Below are positions 37,010 to 45,627 of a stretch of DNA of 64,000 nt, one piece after another. The stretch comes from Flavobacteriales bacterium (GTDB lineage: Bacteria > Bacteroidota > Bacteroidia > Flavobacteriales_F > PHOS-HE28). The DNA is taken from positions 2,666,001 through 2,730,000 of the forward strand of contig JADJOI010000003.1 in the NCBI GenBank assembly GCA_016713875.1. The letters run 5' to 3'. Positions within the stretch are counted from its first letter, which is position 1. Each line of letters starts with the position of its first letter. A model generated the notes under the pieces. The model saw nothing but the letters and a program-made list of their open reading frames with translations. It ran no database searches and was not told the origin of the DNA. The translations under genes and the position numbers were made by a program.

Positions 37010-37483
37010 TCAGTTGCTCTTGCTCTGGATCAGTTCGGCCTCCTGCTTCAGGTCGGCCGCGAAGCGGTCGAAGCTATCGTCGAAGCTCGGGATGTACTTG
37101 GCGTATAACGGGAACATCAGACCACCGATGCGTTCGTGCATGGTGAAGGTCACCGTGCCGTCGCCGTTGTCCTTCAGCGTGAAGGTGCGCCGGCCCTTGC
37201 CATCGCCCCACACGAGCTTCCTCTCCGGCTCGAACTCCATCACCTTGAGCTTGAAGCTGCGTTTGGCATCGAGGGTGCTCTTCAGCATGATCCATTCGCC
37301 CAGGGCGATGGTGCCCTGGATGGAGGTGACCGTGCGGTTCCAACGCGGATGGTCAGTGGCGTTCGTGAGCAGCGCCCAGATGATGGCCTCGTCGGCCTTG
37401 ATCACCGTGCTCACTGTGGTCTCGCGGTGGAAGGTCGTCTTCGTGGAGTGGGCGGTCTGTCCGATAGCGGGAGCGGTGGTCAT
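37010..37483 (-). CDS. SRPBCC-family (START-like) protein
   Basis: A 157-residue protein of the polyketide cyclase/SRPBCC superfamily: VIKADEAIIWALLTNATDHPRWNRTVTSIQG in pieces, then VMEFEPERKLVWGDGKGRRTFTL and FTMHERIGGLMFPLYAKY. These form a hydrophobic ligand pocket. The ligand is unknown. It lies downstream of the ECF sigma factor gene on the same strand with a 107-base gap. Confidence 0.8.
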   Translation of the reverse strand: MTTAPAIGQTAHSTKTTFHRETTVSTVIKADEAIIWALLTNATDHPRWNRTVTSIQGTIALGEWIMLKSTLDAKRSFKLKVMEFEPERKLVWGDGKGRRTFTLKDNGDGTVTFTMHERIGGLMFPLYAKYIPSFDDSFDRFAADLKQEAELIQSKSN

Positions 37484-37590
37484 GTGTGGGAGGGGGTTAA
37501 GAGGGGGTTCATGCCTCTTGGACGATCCAGGCGACAGGAACGATAGGACCCGGGTGAACGGAGATCAGAAGCCACCTTCCGCCAAGGGGT

Positions 37591-38391
37591 TCAGCTCCCC
37601 TCGGGGTACCCCTCCATCACCTTCCGATCGAACTCCAGATGATGCAACTGCAGCTCAGCCGCGGCTGAGGTGAACGGATCGAGCTCCTTCATCACCTTCA
37701 TGCGCAGATCGAAGAGGTGCTCCTTGTCAGCCTTCTTCGCATCGCGCACCATCTGGATCTTCACGGCCTCTTCCTGCGCGTTCTGTTTCGGGTTGAAGAT
37801 GCCATTGAGCTCCGTGCACTGGTGGCAGGCGCCTTCCTTGTTGATCAGCGCGCAACGCCGATCGAACACATCGATCATTTTGCCGCGGCCGCTGTGCAAC
37901 CAGTACTTCACCATGGCCTCGGTGTTCTCCATGATGGCAGCGATCTCCTTCACGCTGAACCCGTGGACTTCCTTCAACATGACGGCCAATTGCTGTTCCA
38001 GCGGCAGCGATCGGCTCACGCAGGTGAAGCAGAGGGCGATGTGCTCGCGGATCTCGAACTGGGCCTGCGGCGAGGTCTTGTGGATCGTCATGGCCTCGCG
38101 GAAGAACTCGGGGTCGTTCAGGGCGGCCTCCTTGCAGATGTCGCCCACGTCCTCGGGCCATCGTTTCAAGGCACGCAGATGATCCCGCGCGATGTTCTGA
38201 GCGATGGCGAAGACCCAGGTCTTCACGCTGCTGTCGCCCCTGAAGCCCTCCAGGCTCCGCTGCGCCTTGATCCAGGTCTCCTGCACGATGTCCTCGGCGT
38301 CCTGCCTGCTCGCCGTCACCCGCAGGATGTAGGCCCTCAGCGCGCCACGGTTCCGCTCGAACTCGGCGGTGAGGGTGGCGATGTCCAGCAT
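37591..38391 (-). CDS. ECF-type RNA polymerase sigma factor with Cys-containing C-terminal extension
   Basis: A 266-residue sigma-70 family protein. Region 2 reads LRAYILRVTASRQDAEDIVQETWIKA and VKTWVFAIAQNIARDH; region 4 has LPLEQQLAVMLKEVHGFSVKEIAAIM. After region 4 a long tail holds CALINKEGACHQC, which may bind metal and sense a signal, as seen in some ECF groups that lack a separate anti-sigma factor. No anti-sigma gene is adjacent. It may control the nearby SRPBCC, VOC and cupin genes, but this is inference. Confidence 0.85.
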   Translation of the reverse strand: MLDIATLTAEFERNRGALRAYILRVTASRQDAEDIVQETWIKAQRSLEGFRGDSSVKTWVFAIAQNIARDHLRALKRWPEDVGDICKEAALNDPEFFREAMTIHKTSPQAQFEIREHIALCFTCVSRSLPLEQQLAVMLKEVHGFSVKEIAAIMENTEAMVKYWLHSGRGKMIDVFDRRCALINKEGACHQCTELNGIFNPKQNAQEEAVKIQMVRDAKKADKEHLFDLRMKVMKELDPFTSAAAELQLHHLEFDRKVMEGYPEGS

Positions 38392-38570
38392 GCGGCCAAA
38401 GCTATCGGACCGGGTGCTATGCTCGTCCCTCGGAGACCCCGGGCAACGGTCCGCGGCCTACCGTCCTCGTCCTTCACCCTGGCCCCAACGCGTCCGCCAG
38501 GCTTCGGTGTGTCCGATGTTCGGAAGTAGCGATCCGAGACTCTCCGGAACGACCGTCCGGCGGACGTGCG

Positions 38571-39119
38571 TCAGCGCAGCCTCTCCGGCAGCGGCCACCG
38601 TTCGTGGGCGCCCGTGAGCCGCGCAATGAACGCGAATGTGCCAAACAGCGCATCCTGCAACCAGAAGGGCAGGCCTGCGAGGCGATACTCCCTTCGCATC
38701 TTCCACAAGGCATGGAAGACGGGCAGCAACGGGGCCTTCTTCCAATCGCCGCCGTTCTCCATCGCGTCCTCTCCCATCGACTGCAGCATCCACTCGATGT
38801 TCAGGGCGGGCTGGTACCAGAACTCGGCCTCCACCCGTTCGGTGCTGCTCGCATTGCGGAAGTTGTGCGCCTCACCCGCACGGACCACCGCACTTTCGCC
38901 GGGCCCCATGGTGACTTCCTTCTTACCGATGGTGACGATCAGCTTCCCGCTCAGCACCTTGAAGCCTTCGTCCTGGCCGATGTGGATGTGCGCACCGGGG
39001 CCTTTGTTGCCGGGACCAAGGCTCAAGGTAGCCTCGCTGCGTTGGCCGTTCGTTCGTTCGCGGGCATCGTTGAAGTGGATGCGCTCGCCGATGGCGTGGA
39101 GATCGATGGGGCGTTTCAT
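38571..39119 (-). CDS. Cupin-domain protein
   Basis: A 182-residue protein with a cupin barrel: GPGAHIHIGQDEGFKVLSGKL gives the first metal-binding HxH...E set, and GPGESAVVRAGEAHNFRN the second. The C-terminal 80 residues are mostly helical and hydrophobic in part (FWLQDALFGTFAFIARLTG), unusual for a simple cupin. The ligand or reaction is unknown. It diverges from fdhA with a 160-base gap. Confidence 0.8.
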   Translation of the reverse strand: MKRPIDLHAIGERIHFNDARERTNGQRSEATLSLGPGNKGPGAHIHIGQDEGFKVLSGKLIVTIGKKEVTMGPGESAVVRAGEAHNFRNASSTERVEAEFWYQPALNIEWMLQSMGEDAMENGGDWKKAPLLPVFHALWKMRREYRLAGLPFWLQDALFGTFAFIARLTGAHERWPLPERLR

Positions 39120-39281
39120 ATTCGGTGCGTTGCTGGCAGGCCGGTGTTGCGTGGCTTCTCCTTGAATTGACGGAACGAAGTCGACGAATCCCGGTCAGCC
39201 ACAGTGACATTGAACGGGAAGAGGGCCGGCCGGGGTATCGGTCCGTGGCCTCACTATCTTCGTCCTTCACGTCTTTCCGCC

Positions 39282-42179
39282 ATGAACCAGCCCCAGGCCA
39301 AGCACTCCGGCTCCCCCGCCCCCGTCGCCAAGACGCAGTCCGCCCCCGCCACCTCCAACAAGGCGGCCACGGAGGTGGATATCGCCTACATCGACGGTGT
39401 CGCCTACCCGATCCACAAGGGCGAGACGATGCTGGCCTTCCTCAAGCGGCACAAGGGGCCGAATCCGGTGCCCACGCTGTGCGATGCCCCCAACCTGGAG
39501 CCCTTCGGCAGCTGCCGCGTGTGTTCCGTGGAAGTGGCGCTACAGGAGGACGGCCCCAGCAAGGTGATGGCCAGCTGCCACACCCCCGTGGGCAAGGGCA
39601 TGTACATCACGGTGAACAGCCCGCGCATGGAGCGGCTGCGCAAGAACATCGTGGAGCTGGTGCTCACCGACTACGACACCGAGCGGCTGAAGACGGAGGA
39701 CCATGGGAAGAACGAGCTCTACAACGTCGTCCAGCAGATCGGTTTCGACATCGACAGCGTGCGCTACCCGAAGGGGAAGAACCACTTGGACACACCGCAG
39801 GACACGAGCCATCCCTATATGGTGAGCGACCTCAGCGCGTGCATCAGCTGCTACCGCTGCGTGCGTGCGTGCGATGAGGTGCAGGGCGAGTTCGTGCTCA
39901 CCATGGCCGGCCGTGGTTTCGACAACCACATCGTGAAAGGCACCAACGAGAGCTTCAAAGACAGCGATTGCGTGAGCTGCGGCGCCTGTGCGCAGGCCTG
40001 CCCCACCAGCGCCATCACCGATGTGTTCCGCGCCAAGGAGACCAAAGCCGACAGCGTGGTGCGCACCGTGTGTACGTACTGCGGCGTGGGCTGCAACCTG
40101 GAGGTGAAGGTGACCCACCTACGCCAAGGCTCCGGCGGGCAAGAGGTCAAGAAAGTTGTGGCGGGCATCACCGCGCCGTACGATGCAGAGGCGAACCAAG
40201 GGCACACCTGCCTCAAAGGCCGCTATGCTTTCAAGTTCTACGACCACCCCGAGCGGCTCCGCTCACCGCTGATCAAGCGCAACGGTGTGTTCGAGGAAGT
40301 GAGCTGGGACGAGGCCTACGACTTCATCGTGGACGGTTTCATCCGGATCAGTGAGGAGTACGGCCCCGATGCGCTCGGCGGCGTGAGCAGCTCGCGCTGC
40401 CCCAACGAGGAGAACTACCTATTGCAGAAGTTCATCCGCGCGCAGATCGGCACCAACAACATCGACAGCTGCGCGCGGGTATGCCACAGCCCCACGGCCC
40501 TCGGCATGCAGAAGACCTTCGGCACCGGCGCGGCCACCAACAGCATCGATGACCTGCGCGACACGCACACCATCATGGTGATCGGGGCCAACCCCACCGA
40601 TGCGCACCCTGTGACCGGCGCCAAGATCAAGCAGCAGATCATGAAGGGGAAGACCCTGGTCGTGATCGACCCGCGCCGCACCGAGCTGGCCCGTTATGCG
40701 CACTACCACCTGCAGCTGAAGCCCGGCACCAACGTGGCCCTGCTGAACATGTTCATGCATACCATCGCGAGCGAGGGACTGGTGAAGCAGGACTTCATCG
40801 ACACGCGCACCGAGGGCTGGGACGATTTCAAGAAGGAGCTGCTCTCGGTGGACATCGCCGCCATGGAGCGTGAGACCGGCGTGGACCGCAAGCTCGTGCG
40901 TGAGGCCGCGATGGCTTACGCGAAGAGCCCCGCCGCCATGAGCTTCCACGGCCTGGGCGTCACCGAGCACTTCCAGGGCACCTTCACCGTGATGCAGATC
41001 GCCGACATCGCCATGATGACCGGCAACATCGGTCGCCGCGGCGTGGGCGTGAACCCGCTGCGCGGACAGAACAACGTGCAGGGCGCGGCCGACATGGGCT
41101 GCCAGCCGCACCAGGGCGCCGGCTACTTCGCGGTGGACGATCCGCAGTACGCGCAGCTCTACAACGAGTTCTACGGCACGGAGATCCCCAATGTGATCGG
41201 CAAGAAGATCCCGCAGATGTACGACGCCATGCTCGCCGGAACCATGAAAGCGTTCTGGGTGGTGGGCGAGGACATGGGCCAGACGGACCCCAACACGATG
41301 CACGTGCGCAAGGCCCTCGGCGAGCTGGAGCTCTTCGTGGTGCAGGAGCTCTTCATGACCGAGACCGCCAAGATGGCCCACGTAGTGCTACCCGGCGCCA
41401 GCTTCCTGGAGAAGAGCGGCACCTTCACCAACGGCGAGCGCCGCATCCAGCGCGTGAACGCTGTGGTGGACCCCATCGAGGGCACCAAGAGCGACGGCCA
41501 GATCACCTGCGACATCATGGAGCGCTATGCGCAGAAGACCGGCAAGCGCAGTGGCAACGCCAACACCGACTACCACCCCAAGTGGGTGCTGGAGGAGATC
41601 AGCCGCATCGTGCCCTTCTTCGCCGGGGTGAAGTGGGACGAGCTGGGCGAGAACGGCAAGCAATGGCCCGTGAAGCCCGACGGCACCGACACCAAGATCC
41701 TGCACACCGACAGCTTCAAGCGCGGGCTCGGCCACTTCTACTTCAACGCGTGGGAGAAGAGCCCCGAGGTGCGCACCAACGAGAAGGACTACCCCTACAT
41801 CATCACCACCAACCGCGAGCTGGAGCACTACAACTGCGGCGCCATGACGCGGCGCACCGGCAACGGCGAGATCCTCACCGAGGACGTGCTGCTGATCAAC
41901 CCCGCCGACGCCCAGCAGAACGGCATCGTCGATGGCGACATGGTCTGCGTGGAAAGCCCGCGCGGCAAGGTGGACATCAAGGCGCGCATCACCGACGAGG
42001 TGAAGCCCGGCATCCTCAGCAGCACCTTCCACTTCCCGGAGATCATGCTCAACATCATTACCTCCAGTGTGAGTGATAGCCTTGCCATGTGTCCTGAATA
42101 CAAGGTGGTAACCTGTCGCATCCGCAAGGCGAAAAAGGCGCACTTGCGGAAGGCGGGGGAGGTGGTGCAGAAGGCTTGA
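39282..42179 (+). CDS. fdhA: Formate dehydrogenase alpha subunit (Cys form, NAD-linked type)
   Basis: A 965-residue molybdopterin enzyme oxidising formate. The N-terminal NuoG-like [2Fe-2S] domain (GSCRVCSVEV) is followed by two [4Fe-4S] clusters near residues 187-245 (CISCYRCVRAC; CVSCGACAQACP), another cluster at CTYCGVGC (about 264), and the Mo/W-bis-PGD domains. The active site is SCARVCHSPT, so the Mo ligand is Cys401, not selenocysteine, followed by the conserved His402. ATG 39282 was chosen over an upstream ATG because it follows a normal spacing and gives the usual length. A 26-base repeat-like insert (LRQGSGGQ) extends a loop. Its 3' end is repeated five times downstream. Confidence 0.93.
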   Translation: MNQPQAKHSGSPAPVAKTQSAPATSNKAATEVDIAYIDGVAYPIHKGETMLAFLKRHKGPNPVPTLCDAPNLEPFGSCRVCSVEVALQEDGPSKVMASCHTPVGKGMYITVNSPRMERLRKNIVELVLTDYDTERLKTEDHGKNELYNVVQQIGFDIDSVRYPKGKNHLDTPQDTSHPYMVSDLSACISCYRCVRACDEVQGEFVLTMAGRGFDNHIVKGTNESFKDSDCVSCGACAQACPTSAITDVFRAKETKADSVVRTVCTYCGVGCNLEVKVTHLRQGSGGQEVKKVVAGITAPYDAEANQGHTCLKGRYAFKFYDHPERLRSPLIKRNGVFEEVSWDEAYDFIVDGFIRISEEYGPDALGGVSSSRCPNEENYLLQKFIRAQIGTNNIDSCARVCHSPTALGMQKTFGTGAATNSIDDLRDTHTIMVIGANPTDAHPVTGAKIKQQIMKGKTLVVIDPRRTELARYAHYHLQLKPGTNVALLNMFMHTIASEGLVKQDFIDTRTEGWDDFKKELLSVDIAAMERETGVDRKLVREAAMAYAKSPAAMSFHGLGVTEHFQGTFTVMQIADIAMMTGNIGRRGVGVNPLRGQNNVQGAADMGCQPHQGAGYFAVDDPQYAQLYNEFYGTEIPNVIGKKIPQMYDAMLAGTMKAFWVVGEDMGQTDPNTMHVRKALGELELFVVQELFMTETAKMAHVVLPGASFLEKSGTFTNGERRIQRVNAVVDPIEGTKSDGQITCDIMERYAQKTGKRSGNANTDYHPKWVLEEISRIVPFFAGVKWDELGENGKQWPVKPDGTDTKILHTDSFKRGLGHFYFNAWEKSPEVRTNEKDYPYIITTNRELEHYNCGAMTRRTGNGEILTEDVLLINPADAQQNGIVDGDMVCVESPRGKVDIKARITDEVKPGILSSTFHFPEIMLNIITSSVSDSLAMCPEYKVVTCRIRKAKKAHLRKAGEVVQKA
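40118..40143 (+). repeat. In-frame micro-insert in fdhA (LRQGSGGQ)
   Basis: About 26 bases (CCTACGCCAAGGCTCC and continuing) encode LRQGSGGQ between the EVKV strand and the VKKV...APYDAE strand, where related enzymes have a short turn. In another frame the same bases read TYAKAPAGK, close to the YAKASADK-type words known to me from dispersed short repeats in environmental genomes. It keeps the fdhA frame. Confidence 0.5.
41899..42179 (+). repeat. fdhA 3'-end repeat, copy 0 (functional end of fdhA)
   Basis: Reference copy for the array. It encodes the last 93 residues of FdhA, with the anchor words RITDEVKPGILSSTFHFPE, IMLNII, SDSLAMCPEYKVV and RIRKAKKAH, ending QKA and TGA (42177-42179). Five partial copies follow at 42819, 44110, 45628, 46783 and 48859, all on the same strand. 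Confidence 0.95.
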
Positions 42180-42182
42180 TCG

Positions 42183-42628
42183 ATGCGCATCAACATCGAT
42201 ACCTCGGTATTCGGAGGTTGCTTCGAGAGAGAGTTCCAGGAGTGGTCTGTTGGATTGTTCGACCAGATCCGAGCGGGTCGGTACAAGGCGGTCACTCGAA
42301 CATCAGCGAACACGAATTGAAGCTGGCGCCCGACCATGTACGCATGCTGCTCAAGGAGATGAAGCGGGAACAGCTTGAGCGGATCGACCTATCGGATGAG
42401 GCTGAGGCACTGGCTGCGGCGTACATCAAGGAGCGCATAGTCGGAAAGAGTTCGGAATTGGATACCCAGCATATTGCCATCGCGACCCTTGCCCAGGTGG
42501 ACCTGCTGGTCAGCTGGAACTTCAAGCACATTGTGAACTACAACCGCATCAGGCTATACAACGCTGTAAATTTGAAGCTCGGCTACCGGATGCTCGAGAT
42601 CCGCAGCCCAAGAGATCTTACGCCATGA
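42183..42628 (+). pseudogene. PIN-domain toxin (VapC-like), frameshifted
   Basis: Begins 3 bases after the fdhA stop. The first frame reads MRINIDTSVFGGCFEREFQE and RAGRYKAV; a missing base near 42290-42297 then moves the match to another frame reading SNISEHELKLAPDHVRMLL, DTQHIAIATLAQVDLLVSWN and FKHIVNYNRIRLYNAVNLKLG. Together these make a normal PIN domain of about 148 residues (IDTSV..., SExxEFEL-like, ADxxH-like, SWNFKHIVN). The toxin is therefore probably inactive. Its end overlaps the start of the small downstream gene by ATGA. Confidence 0.75.
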
Positions 42629-42807
42629 AACCCGCGACCCCGAAAAAGGAGCGTTACGATGCCGTGAAGATGGTGCGCGAGATCCGCGAGGCCATGTACC
42701 GCGAACGCCATGACCCTGACTTCGATCCGGCCGAGTTCAAACGCATCAAGGCCAAGTGGACCAAGCTGCTCGAGGAACAACTGAAGGCGAAGAAGAAGGC
42801 GGCATGA
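42625..42807 (+). CDS. Probable antitoxin partner of the PIN protein
   Basis: A 60-residue, charged, mostly helical protein (KKERYDAVKMVREIREAMY ... WTKLLEEQLKAKKKAA). The 4-base overlap with the PIN gene and the small size fit a toxin-antitoxin pair in which this is the antitoxin. No DNA-binding fold is evident. It stops 12 bases before tail copy 1. Confidence 0.55.
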   Translation: MKPATPKKERYDAVKMVREIREAMYRERHDPDFDPAEFKRIKAKWTKLLEEQLKAKKKAA

Positions 42808-42926
42808 CTCAACCCTTCAATTCCGCCGACGCGCAACAGAATGGCATCCTCGACGGCGACATGGTCTGCGTCGAGAGTCCTAGAGGGAAGGTGGATATCA
42901 AGGCGCGCATCACCGACGAGGTGAAG

Positions 42927-42942
42927 CCTGCCGGCCGGCAGG
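42927..42942. repeat. Palindromic micro-element in tail copy 1
   Basis: CCTGCCGGCCGGCAGG is a perfect 16-base palindrome, part of a 19-base insertion (42929-42947) relative to fdhA at position 42006-42007. It shifts the reading frame by one. Confidence 0.85.
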
Positions 42943-43003
42943 CAGGCCCGGCATCCTCAGCAGCACCTTCCACTTCCCGGAGATCATGCTCAACATCATC
43001 ACC

Positions 43004-43044
43004 CGCTCAACCATGCGTTGCTTCGCAGTTCATTGGTTTCGCTG
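43004..43044. repeat. Palindromic insert shared by tail copies 1 and 2
   Basis: About 41 bases absent from fdhA but present with few changes in copy 2 (44163-44202). It folds imperfectly: AACCA...TGGTT on the outside, TGCG TTGCTT CGCA inside. Its presence at the same point in both copies shows that these two tails share a recent ancestor. Confidence 0.75.
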
Positions 43045-43149
43045 CAGTGTGAGCGATTCACTGGCGATGTGTCCGGAGTACAAGGTGGTGACGTGTAGGA
43101 TCAGGAAGGCAAGGAAGACGCATATGAGACAAGCGGGAAAAGTGACCAT

Positions 43150-44088
43150 ATGAAGACTGTGGCCCGGCTGTCACTTCTGTTCTTGGCCGGTTGGATGGTG
43201 GCCACTTCTACGACGGCTCAAACACAACAAGAGCCGCCCAAGTACGCTGGCTTCTGCCCAACATATACGTTCGAGGGAGCCTTGAATGATGGTGCCGGAA
43301 ATTCGTATCCGATACACCTTGAGCTGCTTTGTCTTCTCGATTCAACACTTGTAGGGCACTACTACTACAAACCCGAGAACGGACAACTGAAACTGGGCGG
43401 TCAGCTCCTTGGCGACTCGACGTTCACGCTCGGTGAATGGAACGAGAAGTCCGAGCTGACCGGAATGTTCCGTGGTCACGTCCATCGCTCATTCACGAGT
43501 TTGACCGGCTCTTGGGAGAACCCGGATAGAAGCCGCACACTTTCGTTCGACCTGCACCGCTCAATGACCTCCTACTCGGACTATCTGGCAAAGTGGAGGT
43601 CATACCCAGACTACGTGGACCTCCACTCCGCCTTATCGACGAAAAGCACCGTGTATCAACTCCACTTGAGGAGTATGGGATTCACAACCCTTCCGGATAG
43701 CCTCGCACGGCTGGACCGCCTTCTTTCATTGAGCCTCCTTGACAACAAGTTCGATACTCTCCCTAGCGTCGTGACCCGATTGTTAACGCTGGAAGACCTT
43801 TCCCTCGCCGGCAACGAAGGGATCTACCTCGGGACGGACATCGCAAGACTTGGGAACCTGCGCATGCTGATCTTGACCTTCAACGAACTCACATCGCTCG
43901 AGCCTGCCATTGGAGAGTTGAACAACCTGTTGTACCTGGACGCAAGTCACAACGCGCTAACAAGCGTTCCGCCGGAGTTTGAGAACCTAAAGCAACTGCA
44001 GATCCTTGACCTGTCTTTCAATCCCATCTCGAAAGCAGCGCAAAATCGGATCCGCAACATGCTTCCCAATTGCCTTGTGAAATTCTGA
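43150..44088 (+). CDS. Exported leucine-rich-repeat protein
   Basis: A 312-residue protein with a signal peptide ending around STTAQ. Residues 30-140 are a beta-rich region. From about residue 165 six leucine-rich repeats follow: LHLRSMGFTTLPDSLARLDRL in part, LSLLDNKFDTLPSVV, LSLAGNEGIYLGTDI, LILTFNELTSLEPAI, LDASHNALTSVPPEF and LDLSFNPIS. Its ATG overlaps the stop of tail copy 1 (ATGA, 43150-43153). GC content is lower than in the core genes. It is cargo of the second unit of the fdhA-tail array. The function is unknown. Confidence 0.8.
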   Translation: MKTVARLSLLFLAGWMVATSTTAQTQQEPPKYAGFCPTYTFEGALNDGAGNSYPIHLELLCLLDSTLVGHYYYKPENGQLKLGGQLLGDSTFTLGEWNEKSELTGMFRGHVHRSFTSLTGSWENPDRSRTLSFDLHRSMTSYSDYLAKWRSYPDYVDLHSALSTKSTVYQLHLRSMGFTTLPDSLARLDRLLSLSLLDNKFDTLPSVVTRLLTLEDLSLAGNEGIYLGTDIARLGNLRMLILTFNELTSLEPAIGELNNLLYLDASHNALTSVPPEFENLKQLQILDLSFNPISKAAQNRIRNMLPNCLVKF

Positions 44089-44109
44089 CCGGGCGTTTTT
44101 ACGGCCATT

Positions 44110-44390
44110 GCATCCTCAGCAGCACCTTCCACTTCCCGGAGATCATGCTGAGTGTGAACACCCGCTCAACCATGCGTTGATCCGCAGTTCATTGGTTTCG
44201 CGAGCGTGAGCGACTCACTAGCGATGTGCCCGGAGTACCTTGCTCCGCCGATGCAGCCGCCGCAGCCAAAGCTGCTTTGGCGCAGGAGGCAGCGGCTTCG
44301 CGAAGGCGCAGCAAGGTGGTGACGTGCAGGATCCGCAAGGCGAAGAAGGCACATCTGCGCAAGGCCGGTGAAGTAGTTGCGAAGGCTTGA
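44110..44390 (+). repeat. fdhA 3'-end repeat, copy 2
   Basis: Matches fdhA from about 42010 to the stop (GAAGGCTTGA here as in fdhA). It carries the shared palindromic insert (44163-44202) and a unique 74-base insert (44239-44312). It starts 21 bases after the stop of the leucine-rich-repeat gene. Confidence 0.92.
44239..44312. repeat. 74-base imperfect palindrome inserted in tail copy 2
   Basis: Inserted between GAGTAC and AAGGTGG of the fdhA tail. The outer ends CTTGCTCCGCC and its partner GGCGCAGCAAG pair with one mismatch; the centre GCCAAAG CTG CTTTGGC is a perfect 7-bp hairpin. It resembles a miniature mobile palindrome and changes the frame. Confidence 0.75.
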
Positions 44391-44489
44391 CCGAAAGCAG
44401 CGTGCCTGCTGGTCGGGAACTCGCGCATGCCCGGTGGAAGCTCCCGGCCCATACGTGAATATCCGCGATCATATTGCTAAATTTCACCC

Positions 44490-45623
44490 ATGATCGCGCG
44501 CAAGGAATACGAGGCCGCCGTGCGGAAGGCCCTTCGGCGCAGCCCCGTGGTCATGTTGCTGGGCCCGCGCCAGTGCGGCAAAACGACACTGGCCCGGCAG
44601 CTGCTGCACGCCGAGGCACCCACCTTCTTCGATCTGGAGGACCCCGCCGAAGCACGCGCGCTGGCGAGCCCGATGACCGCCTTGCAGGGGCTTGGCGGAC
44701 TGGTGGTGCTCGACGAAGCCCAACGCCAGCCCGGCCTCTTTCCCGTGCTTCGTGTGCTGGCCGACCGGCCACGCAACAAGGCTCGTTTCCTGGTGCTCGG
44801 CAGCGCATCGCCCGAGCTGGGAAGGCAGGCCGCCGAATCGCTCGCGGGTCGCGTCGAGGTGATCGATGTGCGTGGTTTTTCGCTGGGCGAGGTGGGCGCT
44901 GCGGCCATGGACAAATTGTGGTCGCGCGGCGGCTTCCCCCGCGCCTTCCTCGCACGCAGCGATGCCGATAGCCTGAGCTGGCGCAAGCAGTTCATCCGCA
45001 CCTTCCTCGAACGTGACCTCGCTGCCCTCGGCTTCGGCATGTCGCCGCGCATCATGGAGCGCTTCTGGTCCATGATCGCCCATCACCACGGCCAGATCTG
45101 GAACGCCTCCCAGGTGGCCGCATCGCTCGGCGTGGCGCCCAACACCGCCAGCAGCTACCTCGACGCGCTCGAACAGACCTTCATGATCCGCCGCCTGCAA
45201 CCCTGGTTCACCAACCTGGGCAAGCGCGTGGTGAAGAGCCCCAAGATCTATCTCCGCGACAGCGGCGTGCTGCATGCCTTGCTCGGGCTGGGCTCATCAA
45301 AAGCGCTGCTCACCCACCCCAAGCTCGGAGCGTCTTGGGAAGGATTCGTCCTGGAGGAAGTGCTCGCGCATTTCCGCCCGCAACAGGCCTGGTTCTATGG
45401 CGTGCATGCAGGCTCGGAGCTCGATCTCTTCTTCACGCACAAGGGCAGGGCGCTCGGCTTCGAGATCAAACGCGAGGACGCCCCGCGCATGACCAAGAGC
45501 ATGCACGTGGCCCTCGCCGACCTCGGCCTGCAAAAGCTCTACGTGATCTATCCGGGATCGCGCAGGTACAGCCTCGCGCCCAAGGTGGAATGCGTGCCTT
45601 TGGGCATGCTACTGGACCTTTGA
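44490..45623 (+). CDS. AAA ATPase with DUF4143 C-terminal domain
   Basis: A 377-residue P-loop ATPase. Walker A is GPRQCGKTT (about residue 25), Walker B GLVVLDEAQRQ, and a sensor-like VLGSASPEL follows. The C-terminal DUF4143 region includes ASQVAASLGVAPNTASSYLDAL, a winged helix, and SWEGFVLEEVL ... SELDLFFTHKGRALGFEIKRED, a PD-(D/E)XK-like nuclease pattern. Such proteins are common in mobile and defence contexts, but their action is poorly known. It is cargo between tail copies 2 and 3. An AT-rich stretch (ATATTGCTAAATTT) just upstream may be its promoter. Confidence 0.88.
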   Translation: MIARKEYEAAVRKALRRSPVVMLLGPRQCGKTTLARQLLHAEAPTFFDLEDPAEARALASPMTALQGLGGLVVLDEAQRQPGLFPVLRVLADRPRNKARFLVLGSASPELGRQAAESLAGRVEVIDVRGFSLGEVGAAAMDKLWSRGGFPRAFLARSDADSLSWRKQFIRTFLERDLAALGFGMSPRIMERFWSMIAHHHGQIWNASQVAASLGVAPNTASSYLDALEQTFMIRRLQPWFTNLGKRVVKSPKIYLRDSGVLHALLGLGSSKALLTHPKLGASWEGFVLEEVLAHFRPQQAWFYGVHAGSELDLFFTHKGRALGFEIKREDAPRMTKSMHVALADLGLQKLYVIYPGSRRYSLAPKVECVPLGMLLDL

Positions 45624-45627
45624 ATGA

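Larger units (their letters stand above)
42819..43153 (+). repeat. fdhA 3'-end repeat, copy 1
   Basis: Longest tail copy, matching fdhA from about 41899 to its stop. It begins with the same NAEQ-like SADAQQNGILDGDMVCVESPR coding in its first part. A 19-base insert (42929-42947) and an insert of about 41 bases (43004-43044) break the frame. It ends ACCATATGA, whose TGA overlaps the ATG of the next cargo gene. Confidence 0.93.

Noticed and set aside
39282..42179. Selenocysteine in the formate dehydrogenase
   Set aside because: The active-site codon at 40482-40484 is TGC (Cys), and no in-frame TGA or SECIS-like hairpin is present there.
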